Assembly (NCBI GenBank): GCA_022494885.1
Contig: JAGVSM010001650.1
Location: forward strand, 248,001 to 312,000
Source: Micrasema longulum
Lineage: Eukaryota; Arthropoda; Insecta; Trichoptera; Brachycentridae
DNA: 64,000 nt
Reading direction: 5' to 3'
A program made the translations under genes and the position numbers. The first letter of the stretch is position 1. The number at the start of each line of letters is the position of its first letter. The notes below the pieces were generated by a model, which was not told the DNA's origin, did not search any database, and was given only the letters and a program-made list of their open reading frames with translations. Of the stretch, positions 46,385-57,802 are shown in pieces.

Positions 46385-47105
46385 GAATGTAAATGCAATT
46401 CTGGGTAACAAAAGTCTACGATGTATGCAAGAAAAGCGATTTGCTTATGAATGTTGATAAATCGAAAGTGAAGGTATTTGAAAGGGATGAAAATATAACT
46501 AAATGTGAGATCAGTGTGAACGGAGATATTCTGAATCGGGTAGAAGAATTAGTGTATCTGGGAAGTATGTTTACTAGGGATGGAAAGACCGAGAAAGATA
46601 TTGAAAGAAGGGGGAGTGCCGGGATCAGGGTAAATGGTGCACTGAAATCTACTTTGGCAAACAAATGTTTATCGCAGGAGGCTATACTATCAGTTCACAA
46701 TAGAGTTCTAGTGCCGACTCTAATGTATGGGAGCGAAGTATGGAATTGGAAAAATGATGATGAAAGTATTTAAAATGCTATCGAAATGCGATCCCTCAGG
46801 CGAATGTGTGGTAAAACGATGTACTATAGGTGCGCAAATGTCCAGATCCGCGAACTGTGTAAGGCATTATCGACAGAATCAAGAAAGGCGTGCTGCGTTG
46901 GTTTGGACATGTACGATGAAGTCCATCAAATACTTAACGATGGACATGTCAAAAGTAGAAATAATCGGAGTGCGTGCATGAGAAAATGTATGAATGTAGA
47001 GGAAGCAAGGTCTGTATACAAAGATAGAGTGATATGGTGTTCTATCCTCTCTGCCTACCCCTACGGGGAAACGGCGTGGTGTTTTGTTGTTGTTGTTGTT
47101 GTTGT
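46385..47105 (+). mobile_element. Non-LTR L1-type copy, longest RT fragment
   Basis: Frame 46393..46773 encodes the RT region with LLMNVDKSKVKVFERDEN, RVEELVYLGSMFTRDGK and VLVPTLMYGSEVW. A frameshift near 46770 leads into RMCGKTMYYRCANVQIREL. The tail then reads RSACMRKCMNVEEARSVYKD and SILSAYPYGETA, ending in (GTT)n at 47083..47107. The catalytic FADD-type motif is upstream and missing. Confidence 0.75.
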
Positions 47106-47109
47106 TGTA

Positions 47110-47630
47110 AATGTTTTGAGTTCTAGCCCGTCAAACCTTAGGAGCCCCGAAAACACCCCCAATTAATTCTCGTTCCATAGTTGTATATTTTCAATTGTAT
47201 TTAATAGATTTTAATATGTACATAAAAAACAGTTTATTTTTCAACTTGTAAATGAAAGTAGAGTATTAAACAGAATTATTTTTAATCAAATATATTTTAT
47301 TTTTAAAATGAAATTAATTTTGATGTATTGACCACACTTCATTATTACTCTTAGTTTTGATTAAAATTGACAGTTCGCTGCACATATGCATAAACTATGA
47401 AACAATTTTTGTTTTGTATGCACTTTAAACTTCATTATTTACAGTATTTCAAATAATAATAACAACCCACTCAGATTTGTAAACAAACAATTTGAATATC
47501 GAAGTGTTCAATCGATAAAATCAAGAGAATTACAATGCTAACGATAAAACTCGCAATTCAAACAATAGTATATGGAGCGTTTGTTATTGTTTAAAGAAAA
47601 TAAAATGGCAACATTTTTAGTTGTATAGAT
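47110..47630. other. Upstream region of CP-D without another gene
   Basis: A/T-rich. Nothing supported apart from the promoter block that starts at 47631. Confidence 0.45.
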
Positions 47631-47749
47631 ATGTGTGTACCCAAGGATACGAGCTTTTCAGTGAATGAGCTTTATTACCCCTTCCTTCATTTAGTATCAC
47701 ATTATACATCGCACAACATATAAATAGAATCTTCGCCTTGTAATAATCA
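47631..47749 (+). promoter_or_regulatory. CP-D conserved upstream block and core promoter
   Basis: The block starts with GTGTACCCAAGGATACGAGC and a second GAGCTTTATTACCCC. It continues through TAGTATCAC to TATAAAT at 47719..47725 and an initiator TCAGAAGCATTT with the start A at 47749, 30 bp from the TATA box. The same order and spacing occur upstream of CP-E and CP-F. Confidence 0.75.
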
Positions 47750-47793
47750 GAAGCATTTATTTGTGCATCGAAAAATAAACTAATCAACCAACA

Positions 47794-49516
47794 ATGAACT
47801 CAACAGTAAGTTTATTTACTTCTATAAAATTTATACCTTTGAATTAATTTCGATCTGAATGAATTAACTTTTTTTTTTCGTATTTGAACAAACCCTTATT
47901 TTCAACCTTTTGGCTGTTTATCAATCAGACAGGGAATCGGATTGTGGTGTCGTAGTTAGTGTTGCGGATTCACGGATTAGATGTCCGAGGTTCAAGCTAA
48001 TGCTTTATGCTCTACCCCGACTTTATTCCCATTTTCTAATAGTAAGTTATTTACAACCCTTAATTTGTTGTAACAGTGGGAAAATATTTTTGAGAAGTGA
48101 AAATGAAAGTCTAGGCTCAACTATTTCAAGGGTTTTTAGAGGGTTCTAGCTCTTAAGGCAATAAATAAAAACAATTAAAGGGACTCGTCAAAGGCTAAAA
48201 GTCATATCTGCTGAATATTTATTTTTACGTTAGATTAATGTGTTATGCTTTGCCGATCGGATTTCTTTATTTAAATTTATTTTTATATATTTAAGAGAAT
48301 ACCTTATATTTGAGAAGCAGGAATCACTTTTAAGTTTATTAAATGTTGCTGTGGAACTATCGAATATCAATTACAAAATAATGTGATAGACTTTTAAAAT
48401 AATCATTTTAATGGTCGAAAAAATACAAAAATTGATTATAAAAGTTATTTTGAAAAACCCATTCTTCTTTTTCCACGGTTCAATTATTAAAAAATTAAAG
48501 GTTTTAGATATAATGTTCTTGTATAAAAAGAATTGTTTGCTTCAAATACATAAAGACAAAATAAATTAAAGTATTTCTAGATCACAAAACGTAAGTACGC
48601 GACCTAGAACATGTGGTAATATCTTAATTCCCAAATTAAAAACAACTACAGCACAATATCATTATACTAACAGAGGAATATTTTATTTCATGAAATGAAC
48701 AAAGATAGTAAAAAATACAGTCAATATATTTAAGAAAGAAGTGAAAAGTTACAATTATAATTTTTCTTTATATAGCACTGATTAAAAACACCGTTTATAT
48801 ATTTTTTTGTAATTTATATGTTGTTAAAAAAGTATTGATAATTAAAATAAAATAAAGACGTCACTACTCATTATGTACACAAGAATCATTAATTTATTTT
48901 ACGTAATGGGAAACGTTGATGTAAATATAGGTATCTAATAAAAGTGAAAAATTGTATTTAACTGTAATATTGTAGTTTTATTTGTTATTTAAATTTAAAA
49001 AAATATATATATATAAAAAAAGCAAAACGGTTTTTTTAGTTACAACTTTAAGGGTTTGCAGGGCTAAATGGTAAATATATTATGTAGTGTGTAAAAAAAA
49101 ATCGCTTCTTAAGAGCTATTATCCAAAGAGAAAATACAAGAGTTTGTTTGAACGAAGAAAGTGAGATTGCTAATCCTCTAAACAGTTTTGCTTTGTATCA
49201 TCCGACTTTTTTATTTTTCTAGTTCGTGGTAGCTCTGCTGTGCATGTGCGCTGTGGTCGCTTCAGGCAAGCCCTGGGGTGGAATCAACGACGGAAGCTGG
49301 AAGGGCGAAGGACTTCTCCAGAGCCAAGACTGGGCCAGTAAGAGGGCCTGGGGCGCTCCTTCCGTAGCGTGGGCCGCTCCTTCAGTGGCGTGGGCCGCTC
49401 CCGGCACCGCGTGGGCCGCAAGGGCTGTCCCTCTTTCAGTCGGTAACGTCCTGGGTCACGGAGCCGGAGTTTGGGGCCCTTCTGTATCCACATGGGGCGC
49501 TCACGGAGGCTGGTAA
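47794..49516 (+). CDS. CP-D: Trp-rich cuticle-like secreted protein, 101 aa
   Basis: Coding exons are 47794..47805 (ATG AAC TCA ACA, then GTAAGT) and 49223..49516 (after TTTTTCTAG). The signal peptide MNSTFVVALLCMCAVVASG is followed by KPWGG and one module, N-D-G-S-W-K-G-E-G-L-L-Q-S-Q-D. Then comes a tract of APSVAWA-type units (two SVAWAAP plus GTAWAAR) and a Gly/His/Trp C-terminus ending HGGW. The 18-residue cuticular motif present in CP-A to CP-C is missing; its place is taken by AVPLSVGNVLGHGAGVWGPS. Exon 2 differs from CP-F at about nine positions, mostly silent, and is equally close to CP-E. It is strongly G+C-rich. A possible polyA signal AATAAA is at 49628..49633, in a 3' UTR that aligns with that of CP-E. 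Membership of the cuticle protein cluster is inferred from the shared module, exon layout and position. Confidence 0.88.
47932..48062 (+). mobile_element. SINE-D in the CP-D intron
   Basis: GGATTGTGGTGTCGTAGTTA head, then CCCATTTTCTAATAGTAAGT body as in 12443..12630. The B box is disrupted by a short insertion. Confidence 0.6.
48065..48125 (+). repeat. F1 remnant
   Basis: TTGTTGTAACAGTGGGAAAA and GAAAGTCTAGGC match the F1 arm. Confidence 0.4.
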
Positions 49517-49627
49517 AGGCCACGCCACGCACTAAATCAATACCCTGAACCCCCCTCTACTATATTGTTTTTAGTATCTTAAATGATCTGTTTTCATTCT
49601 TGTAAAACAACTGTTTGAGTGATTTAA

Positions 49628-49633
49628 AATAAA
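49628..49633 (+). terminator. CP-D polyadenylation signal
   Basis: AATAAA within GAGTGATTTAAAATAAATTG, about 110 bp after the stop codon. The same context occurs on the minus strand 3' of CP-E, which supports its use in both genes. Confidence 0.55.
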
Positions 49634-49639
49634 TTGTGC

Positions 49640-51580
49640 AAAGAGGTGATATTTAATACCATATACAATGTCATATTTTTAAAACATGTTGGCCTGATTA
49701 TGAATTATATCTTTTTTGTAACTTTAAATTAATTTATTTGTAAAAATAACATTTCTAAAAAATAAAATTACTTCTGATAAATGACTAGTTATTTTAATTT
49801 TTACTCTTCCTCTTAAAACGTTATCTTTAAACATTATTATCAAAATACATGTTATTCTAAAACAAACCAAGAGAAAAACACTAAGAAAAAATATATATCT
49901 AGACTATTCTTTGACACTTTCACAGAAAAACCTTACAGAAGTACATGGACTTTTTTTTTAATTTGAAAATTTATTTCTTAACCCTTGCATTAGTATATTA
50001 ATTTTACAACAAAGAATATATATTTTTCATTTGTACTCTGTTGCTGATAGTTATATATTTTACACCGTTTAAAAGGTTTATTTATTTATAAATTTATTGA
50101 AAAAAAATAATATACATACTTAATAACAGGGAATCTATATAAACCAATTAATATAAAATGAAAACGGAGTGTTCTCTGTTTATGAAAGTCTCCATCTAAC
50201 ATGGCACAACCTGTGCATAAGTAGTATTATACTAATAAAACAATAACATAAAAAAGAAAAACTAATTTTGTCTAAGACTTTTGTTTAGTTTTGTCTGGTA
50301 GTTTATTATATAATTTCAGTCTATGGTTTATTAGTCTCGACTGTCCTTGTCTCGTTCTTCTTCTCGAATTCTCGAATTGTGTCCATGTTTCCATCAGTTT
50401 TATGTTTTAGCTCATCGTCTACAATTACATCATTATATGATACTAGACGAAGACAAAGTAATTTTCCTGCGACAAAGACGATTTTCAAAGACAAGAAGAA
50501 ATTAGGTACGAAAACGAGGCCAAAACATTATAATATTATTTAAATATTATTATTATTATTTTTATGAATTACATTTTCTTCGAAACTCTTGTTCACAATT
50601 GGATTCTTAAAGAATTTGAAAAGAAGCGAAATTCTCTCTTTCTCTCGAAGCGCTCTCTAAACACGAGTTTTGACTTTATTACAGAAAAAGAAACGTTATT
50701 AATAAGTATGTAGGCACAAAACATTTGTAATTTTATACTTTAATTGTAAAAAAAATCGTTTTTTTTAATTTTTTATATTTATTTTTAAAAATATTCTTAT
50801 TTCTTTTTAAAATTATATCATATGAAACTAAAATTGTAATTCATGTATGACTTAATTCAAGTGTAGAATTAGGACCAATAATAAAATATAAACATTAGTT
50901 GAGAATGAAAAAAACAAAAAGACACGAAAACAAATTAGTAAGTAATGTGTTCTCCTTAGTTATTTTACTAATAATTAATTGTTTCTTTACGGTACATTGC
51001 GTAAGTTTCACGAGCAGATTTGGCAGTTTTATTCCCTCGATTAAATGCGAACAGAAAGAGGTGTCGAAAATGCACACTTTTGTCTACTTGACATTCCGTT
51101 TCAAAGGCTTGCAATGAAACAAAATAATATATTTAACGTAAAAACAAATACTATGTGTTGTAGAGCCGAAGATTTTCTTAAGAATGACGTACAACCTTTA
51201 ACATTTTTTATTACTTTTGGCGTCCTTTTTTTAATTTGGACAAATAACCGACATAACTTTTGTTAACATCAAATACAATAATATTGTCGGTACAAAAGTA
51301 ATATAAAAACTTATTTTTTAAATATGAAACAGGTCACGTCAATATAGAAAAAAATAAGAATTAACAATATTTTAAAAAATAGAACGCAAGACTGAAGTCC
51401 CATGGAGTTGGGCCCTGTGTCTCAATAAATAAATCATTTGTTGATGAATAAAATTAAAATAAATATTCGTGAATAAAGGGTACCTTCGTTATATTTAAAA
51501 GAGCAATAGAGACATGCATAAAAATAAATAAATTGAAATTGAAAAAATAAAGAAAGCAAAGTGTGGATTTAATATAAAGC
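49640..51580. other. A/T-rich stretch between CP-D and the next retrotransposon
   Basis: No supported gene. An open frame at 50905..51117 (+) contains a hydrophobic segment, but has no recognisable motif and A/T-driven composition. I leave it uncalled. Confidence 0.4.
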
Positions 51581-51585
51581 ATGTC

Positions 51586-52240
51586 ATGCATCAGGCCGAC
51601 ATGACATATGGGGTAAAACTGACACAATTAGGAATCTGTATCTCCTTAAAACATCATAAATGGGGTAAATATTTTACGATGGGTTTTTCTACTAATCAAT
51701 TAAATTACAACAAAATTTTAGACTTTCTTAAATTAACTAAATTGCAAGAACGAAGAACATCGACCGATCTTATGACTTTATATAAAATAATAAAACCAAT
51801 GTTTGATACCCCTGATCCACTGAAATTGATTTCATTCTATGTACCACCTAGATTAAGCAGAACATCTACAATATTTTATTGTCAAAATTCTCGAACGGTA
51901 GCTCAATATAACTCACCTATTGTTAGATTACAGAATACCGGGAATGAATATGCATCACATTTTGATATATTTAGTTTATCTCTGCCGAACTTAAAAAATC
52001 AAGTGACCAACATATTTTTATCAAAAAGAGCAAATCATCTTCAGAAGATTGGGTTGGAATAGTTATAATTTGATTGATTAATGTATTTTGTTATTGTATA
52101 ATTTCTTTAAAATATTTATGTATTTCAAGTAATTCATAATGTGTACAGTACGAGTATATTAATATTTCATACTCGATTTTTTTTTAAATATTTTCATTTC
52201 TAAGCACTCTTTATACCACATATATGTAAATGGCAGAAAT
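51586..52240 (+). mobile_element. Non-LTR L3-type RT C-terminal end
   Basis: A 158-residue open frame has LDFLKLTKLQERRTSTDLMT, YVPPRLSRTSTIFYCQNSRT and a C-terminus SKRANHLQKIGLE. This is the tail found after the RT thumb in Jockey/CR1-like elements. The 3' UTR matches 29363..29800. Confidence 0.7.
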
Positions 52241-52276
52241 GAAATAAATAAATAAATAAATAAATAAATAACTAAC

Positions 52277-52355
<79 letters not shown>

Positions 52356-52360
52356 ATATA

Positions 52361-52423
<63 letters not shown>

Positions 52424-52460
52424 AATAAATAAATAATTAAATAAATAAATAAATAATTAA

Positions 52461-52493
<33 letters not shown>
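52240..52493 (+). repeat. (AAAT)n microsatellite and poly-A
   Basis: About 225 bp of AAAT repeats with few interruptions, followed by a run of roughly 28 A. It grows directly from the A/T tail of the L3-type element. Confidence 0.9.
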
Positions 52494-52495
<2 letters not shown>

Positions 52496-52499
52496 CTAA

Positions 52500-52740
52500 G
52501 GGCAATCGTAGGGAGATAGTTTGGAGATCTAATTCATTATTAAGAAATAAGACGGATCTGTGAGATTGAGGATGAAAAAGACTTTGGAGAGACCGTGTTA
52601 GCAGAATGGACAACTCCAGAATCCATTGGATTGCAGCTAAGGAAATTCCACCTGGTTTCAAGGTAGACCATCTAAAAGATAGAGAGACAATCGGATCCCA
52701 ACGGCTCAAGAGTAGTAGCTGTCTTCCAAAACAGATCGAC
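52500..52740 (+). mobile_element. Probable non-LTR RT tail
   Basis: RDRVSRMDNSRIHWIAAKEI and PPGFKVDHLKDRE are laid out like the WRDRI..PPGRR tail at 28660. Weak. Confidence 0.3.
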
Positions 52741-52774
52741 ATATCTAAACTATTTATTTATTTGACACTTTATA

Positions 52775-53300
52775 TACATATACAATAAATATACATATAA
52801 GGGCGGGCATATTGCCTTAAGGCTATTTCTTCCCACCTACCCAAACCGTTCAGTTTGAGAAAGTTATAAATACATGGACATATTAAATCGTACAATTTTA
52901 TACAAAAATTAAAAGCAGAGCTAACAGAGTTAATAGAATTAACACTATACTATGAAGAGAGGAGAGGGGATGGGAAGGAAAGAAGAAGGATAAAGTAACA
53001 ATTTAAATATTTGGATAGTGACATTTCAATCCTGACTAAAATGTAAATATAGAAGGGGCGTCTCTAACATTAGTGGGTAGATTATTCCACAATCGAGCGG
53101 CTACTACTGTGAAAGAGGAGGGAAGAAAATTATAGCGATGACTGGGAATTAAAAGGGTTCTCTCGTTACTAGAACGAAGAGATAGTCCGTGTTGTGAAAG
53201 AGGTTGAATGAGCTCTCTCAGATAAACAGGCGAAGTAGGATTATTTAAAATATTGTGAAGAAGTGATAGAATGTGAATATAAACTAACATGAAGAAGAAA
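52775..53300 (-). mobile_element. Non-LTR L2-related 3' end
   Basis: The minus strand frame 53290..53036 has SPVYLRELIQPLSQHGLSLR and AARLWNNLPTNVRDAPSI. The 3' UTR follows, with a weakened hairpin near 52811 and a TATATGTATATT tail. Homologous to 12650..13030. Confidence 0.65.
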
Positions 53301-53454
53301 GATAAATGATGTTTGGTTACAGTTATTGCTAAGGGGTTAGTGAGTATGATAAGTAATCTAAACGCTCTACGCTTTATATTATGATACCTATAAAAATTAT
53401 GAACAGCTTAAGAATTTAGCCTTTATTAAGAATAACAATATTTAAGTTAACTCA

Positions 53455-53845
53455 AAAATAGTAATAAAACCAACTGGTCCACGAAGAAGTTCAAAAACTG
53501 GAAAATTGTTTTCAGGCGTTGCCCAGTATGTGAAATAATTCAGTCAATGGAATCTCTTCACAAAAATAAAGGTTTCAGCTATTTAACTTAACTTACATCA
53601 CCAAATGGAAGAATTTAAGAAGTATAGATGTTCAAACATGGTAAAAATGGTAAATGTTACACAGTGTGTAAAGTGGCCACTTAAATCAGGTCATAAGTCA
53701 TGTAAATGTCTAGACTTCCATATTTCCTTCTTGAAGGTATTCTTCATTCCTGTTGTAATTGTTGATCTTAATGACTCCCGAGGGGGTGAAATCCAGTATT
53801 TTGTCTACAAACATTTGGACGAACTCAAATATTGTAGTAAACTAG
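53455..53845 (-). repeat. F1 repeat, full length
   Basis: From AACCAACTGGTCCACGAAGA to TTTGGACGAACTCAAATATT. This is the reverse complement of the full copy at 16026..16405, about 390 bp. Confidence 0.75.
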
Positions 53846-53849
53846 AAAT

Positions 53850-54449
53850 ATTTCATATCTGAATGATTATTTGTTTTTGTGATAATATTCATTTAGAGTT
53901 TAATTCTATTGAGAGGTAAATATGAACATGAAAAAATATTTGAAAAAATACGTCCTCATGGTTTATTTTTAAAAAAAATATTGGGTAATATTAAATTTTA
54001 TTTAACGAAAATAATCCTGGCTAAGCGTTGATACTACGACAATAAGTATCAAATTCCTGTGCGCGAGTATAAGAGACAGACGCATTCAATCAATTCAAGA
54101 GTTTTAATATTATAGATGCAGTCAATAGATCATAACCGCTGTATAAATTTTCCATAGTAATTTGTGTATAGATTTGCTTAGGAAATAATTGTATTTTTTA
54201 TTAATGTTCAAAAGAAGATGTATTTTAAGTGATTTATAGTAAAAATTAAAATAAACAGTCGTTTATCAGTAGTATAAAATTTTATTAGAAATGTGCAATT
54301 TTTACGAATAATTTAATTTATATTGATGTAAAAATAGATTCGCTGCAATTAGGCAAATATGATTTAAAAAGATGACATAATATAAAGTATATATTATGTA
54401 TCTAAAATGTTATTAACACAATGCAATAAAATATCTGCTTTTGGCACAA
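53850..54449. other. A/T-rich stretch 3' of CP-E
   Basis: No supported gene or repeat. Confidence 0.45.
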
Positions 54450-54455
54450 TTTATT
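54450..54455 (-). terminator. CP-E polyadenylation signal
   Basis: AATAAA on the minus strand in GATGTAAAATAAATTGTGCC, matching the CP-D signal and its surroundings. Confidence 0.55.
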
Positions 54456-54567
54456 TTACATCACTCAAACAGGTATTTTACAGGGATGAAAATAGATAAT
54501 TTAAGATGATGAATATAATATAGTAGAGGGGAGGTTCAGGGTATTAATTTAGTGCGTGGCGTGGCCT

Positions 54568-56553
54568 TTACCAGCCTCCGTGAGCGCCCCATGTGGATAC
54601 GGAAGGACCCCAAACTCCGGCTCCGTGACCCAGGACGTTACCGACTGAGAGGGGGACAGCCCTTGCGGCCCACGCGGTGCCGGGAGCGGCCCACGCCACT
54701 GAAGGAGCGGCCCACGACACGGAAGGAGCGCCCCAGGCCCTCTTGCTGGCCCAGTCTTGGCTCTGGAGAAGTCCTTCGCCCTTCCAGCTTCCGTCGTTGA
54801 TTCCACCCCAGGGCTTGCCTGAAGCGACCACAGCGCACATGCACAGCAGAGCTACCACGAACTAGAAAAAATATAAAACTTTTAATATGTTCCTTCTCCC
54901 TAAATCCACACACAAACCCCCTTTCCTCTCTTCTCCCGTAGCCACGCCCACTCTACCCTCACTGTGAAAATCGTATATACGTTATGTTAGTTTGTTATTA
55001 ACCCTGAATAGGGCATAGTATTGCCGAAACTAGTTGGTTGTTAAATTATAAAAATATAAGTGGTACATAAAAACAAAGTTATTTTATTTTTAATATATTG
55101 AAAAATATCAGTTTAACTTTAAAACATGCTGACATACACAAATATAATACGAGACAACAATAACTCTACCACATTCTTAAACAACGACAAATGCAGGACA
55201 GTCAAAAATTACAATGAAATGGACTCAAACCTTATTACTTAAAAAAATACATTGGAGATTAATTTAAAATCAACCTTAAAAATCACTTGATGACTACAGT
55301 AACCAGACGAGACATTGCATGCATATATATAACCCTGACGGGATTTAAAAAATTATAAATAAATAATAATTTTTCTGAATTCGCAAATCATCTGATAGAA
55401 AATAATCATAACTTCAATAAAGACACTGGATTAAAAGTATTTCATGTTGAAAATAAAACATTAAAATTAGACAATTTAGAAATTAAAAAAGAGTTTCAAA
55501 ATAAGAAAACAATAATTTAAAACCAAATAAACAATACTTCTTTTAGTCCTCTCTAATTTCGAAAATATTGATATCAAATTACCACCCGTGTGAGGAAAAA
55601 CGATTTATTGGGTCCACGTGTAGTATTTAGTGAAAATGATACAAATAAAATAGAAATCAAGTCATTAGTTACGTAAACCTTGACGAAGAAGTTGTTTCCT
55701 TTGAAACCGGTCGGTGGAGAAAAAATAATAATAAAAAATAAAAAAATAATAATAATAAAAAATTAGTGGTTATTTATTTATTAACGGACATTGTCCATGT
55801 ATACAATTTATAAGGTTTAAATATTACAATAAAAGAATAGTTTAAAACATTTAAAGAAAAAAGAAAGAAGCATTGACAAACATAAGGGACATCGAGACAA
55901 GATCTGGACTATTTATTTAGTGCTCGTTTAAATCGTTGTAAACTTAAACCAAAAAAGTCCAGATCCTGTCTTGAGTTAACAATACGACAAAGGCGGGTCA
56001 TTGGAGAATTTAGGCCATAGTTTGTTCTATGCTGATCGATGAACAGTACTTCATTGTTTCTCAATCTACGAGTCGGAATATTGAATTTTACTTGTCCCAG
56101 TAATGATGGAACATCGATTATACCATTTAGTATGCCGAACATATATATGGAGTCAATATTAGTTTTACGTTTTTGTAGACTAGAAATATTTAACATTGAC
56201 TCTATTTCAGCATAAGAATAATTATCTCTCTCTAGTCCAAGCATCCACGCTATTTTTCGAAGCAATCGATGTTGGACTGATTCAATGTGATTTAAAAACG
56301 AAGTTGTTTTTTTTTATTTATTATAATGAATAAACACAAAGTCTGTGCTTCAAATATAAACTATAAATTAAAAAATAAACATTTTATTAAGTTCTCTTCT
56401 CTGGGCAAAAAATTCGAGGGTATAAATATGTTCAATGAAAAAGTTGAATTAAGGAGAGTTATAATATATAAAAAAAAACTTTAATTGATTGAGATCGAAA
56501 GCGAAGTTAATGTTTAATATAATAATCGTAAATAAACTTACTGCAGAGTTCAT
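54568..56553 (-). CDS. CP-E: Trp-rich cuticle-like secreted protein, 101 aa
   Basis: On the minus strand the coding exons are 56553..56542 (ATG AAC TCT GCA, then GTAAGT) and 54861..54568 (after TTTTTTCTAG). The product has the same plan as CP-D: signal peptide MNSAFVVALLCMCAVVASG, KPWGG, one 15-residue module, an APSV(A/S)WAA tract and the HGGW end. It differs from CP-D by SVSW in place of SVAW in the first unit and by Ala instead of Thr as residue 4. It lies in the opposite orientation to its two near-identical relatives. The 3' UTR aligns with that of CP-D for about 120 bp, including AATAAA at 54455..54450. The intron (54862..56541) carries its own set of insertions. I infer an extracellular structural role in cuticle. 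Confidence 0.88.
55568..56345 (+). repeat. F3 repeat interrupted by a retrotransposon
   Basis: F3 runs from TACCACCCGTGTGAGG through GAAACCGGTCGGTGG to AATTAGTGGTT (55771). It resumes at 56292 with AAAAACGAAGTTGTTTTTTT and TTATTATAATGAATAA. A further F3-like end lies at 54990..55095. Confidence 0.6.
55771..56291 (-). mobile_element. Non-LTR L4-related 3' end nested in F3
   Basis: A minus-strand frame, 56265..55909 (118 residues), has LRKIAWMLGLERDNYSYAEI, FNIPTRRLRNNEVLFIDQHR and FFGLSLQRFKRALNK. The 3' UTR ends in hairpin GGACAATGTCC (55786..55796) and TTAATAAATAAATAA. Confidence 0.7.
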
Positions 56554-56596
56554 TTTTGTTTGATTGGTTTGTTTTTAATGCACAAATAAATGCTTC

Positions 56597-56708
56597 TGCT
56601 TATTACAGGGCGACAGCACTATTTATATATTGCACAATGCATTACGTGATACCAGATCTGGGAGGGGGTAAGAAAGCTCAGTTACAGAAAAGCTCGTATC
56701 CTTGGAAT
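56597..56708 (-). promoter_or_regulatory. CP-E conserved upstream block and core promoter
   Basis: Reading the minus strand: CCAAGGATACGAGC, then a second GAGCTTTCTTACCCC, TGGTATCACGTAATGCATTG, TATAAAT (56627..56621) and GCAGAAGCATTTATTTGTGC with the start A near 56597, 30 bp from the TATA box. It is collinear with the CP-D and CP-F upstream blocks. Confidence 0.72.
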
Positions 56709-56759
56709 AAAAACATGTCTAAACAAATAAGCACGTTGACCAGAAACTATTTCATGTTT

Positions 56760-57410
56760 TATAATCAATAACTAACACTAAATATGATAATCGTCATTCA
56801 AAAGATCCGATAGAAAGTTGTATGGTTGGAATATGCAGTTGTTTGCATAGTTTTTGATTGAATCTCTTGCATTTTAAATACTGCGAGAAATTGCACTGAA
56901 GACCTTGTTTTAAAAACCTTAATTGTCAAAAACCAAAAATTTGTTAAAAAAAGTGTTTAAAATGAATAATACAGTTTTGGTGGAGTTTTTATAGCTTTTA
57001 ATGTAATAAATCACAGAAAGGATTTGAATTCTTGTCAGCTGGGCAAAGTTTTAACATTAAACGTAAATATATAACATGTATAAATAAATAATTAAATAAA
57101 TCATTATTGCACTGTAAACATTGTATAAATATTGTATGTTTATTTAAATATTAAAAAAGACATTTGCTGTTTTAGCCAATACTCTATTTTACAATTTTAT
57201 GCAAAATACACCTTTGTGGTTTTAAGCGCAAACTATGAAAAAAATTGTATGAATGGTTGAAATAATTAAAGCGGTATTTCAGAAACATGTATAGTACCTA
57301 TTTGACCTCTCCATATTTGGATTTGTAAAAATATTCAGTAAACAACTAAAACGTATATATCAGACCAATCAGAATACCCTTTGAACTGTCGAAAAAGTAA
57401 TGCGCTAATT
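56760..57410. other. A/T-rich stretch without a gene
   Basis: No supported feature upstream of the CP-E promoter block. Confidence 0.45.
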
Positions 57411-57414
57411 TATC

Positions 57415-57633
57415 ATCATCATAGGTACACCGATCGCAGCGTATCTTGATCATTTTTGTTACATGAAGGTAAGGTGATCAGTCTTACGCTTCAGGTATCA
57501 GTCTAGGGACAATGAAATTTTCTCGGGTAAAAACACCCTTTTAAATAATATTTCATATCAAACATGTCGGGAATCGAACCCGAGACCTCTCGCATGGTAG
57601 GCAAATGCGCTGACCATTACACCACAAGGCCGA
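57415..57633 (-). mobile_element. SINE-B, tRNA-derived
   Basis: The minus strand head is GGCCTTGTGGTGTAATGGTC with B box GGGTTCGATTCCCGACATG. Well preserved. Confidence 0.7.
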
Positions 57634-57802
57634 TAAACGGATGTTTTTTGTTGTCAAACAAATTCATGTGGACATAAGATATTTTTTACAAAAACATACA
57701 CCGTATTTTTAACAGTAAATTAGAGGTAGATGCAATTTTCGTAAAAAAATATTTAGAAAAAACAATTATAATACATAGACTCATAGACTTCGTTTCGTTT
57801 CG

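Larger units (their letters stand above)
47806..49222 (+). other. CP-D intron 1
   Basis: Phase-0 intron of about 1.4 kb. It begins GTAAGTTTATTTAC, a string shared with CP-E and CP-F, but the rest is unrelated to theirs. It holds a tRNA-like SINE (47932..48062), a short F1 remnant (48065..48125) and otherwise A/T-rich sequence. Confidence 0.65.
54862..56541 (-). other. CP-E intron 1
   Basis: Phase-0 intron of about 1.68 kb. It is occupied by pieces of repeat F3 (54990..55095, 55568..55770, 56292..56345), a non-LTR retrotransposon 3' end nested within F3 (55771..56291), and A/T-rich filler. Confidence 0.65.

Noticed and set aside
49219..49532. Antisense and frame-shifted open frames over CP-D, and the same over CP-E and CP-F
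   Set aside because: They recur in all three only because the underlying exon is nearly identical.
50899..51117. 72-residue + strand open frame with a hydrophobic stretch
   Set aside because: A/T-rich composition gives Phe/Ile/Lys-rich frames by chance; no family, promoter or splice evidence.
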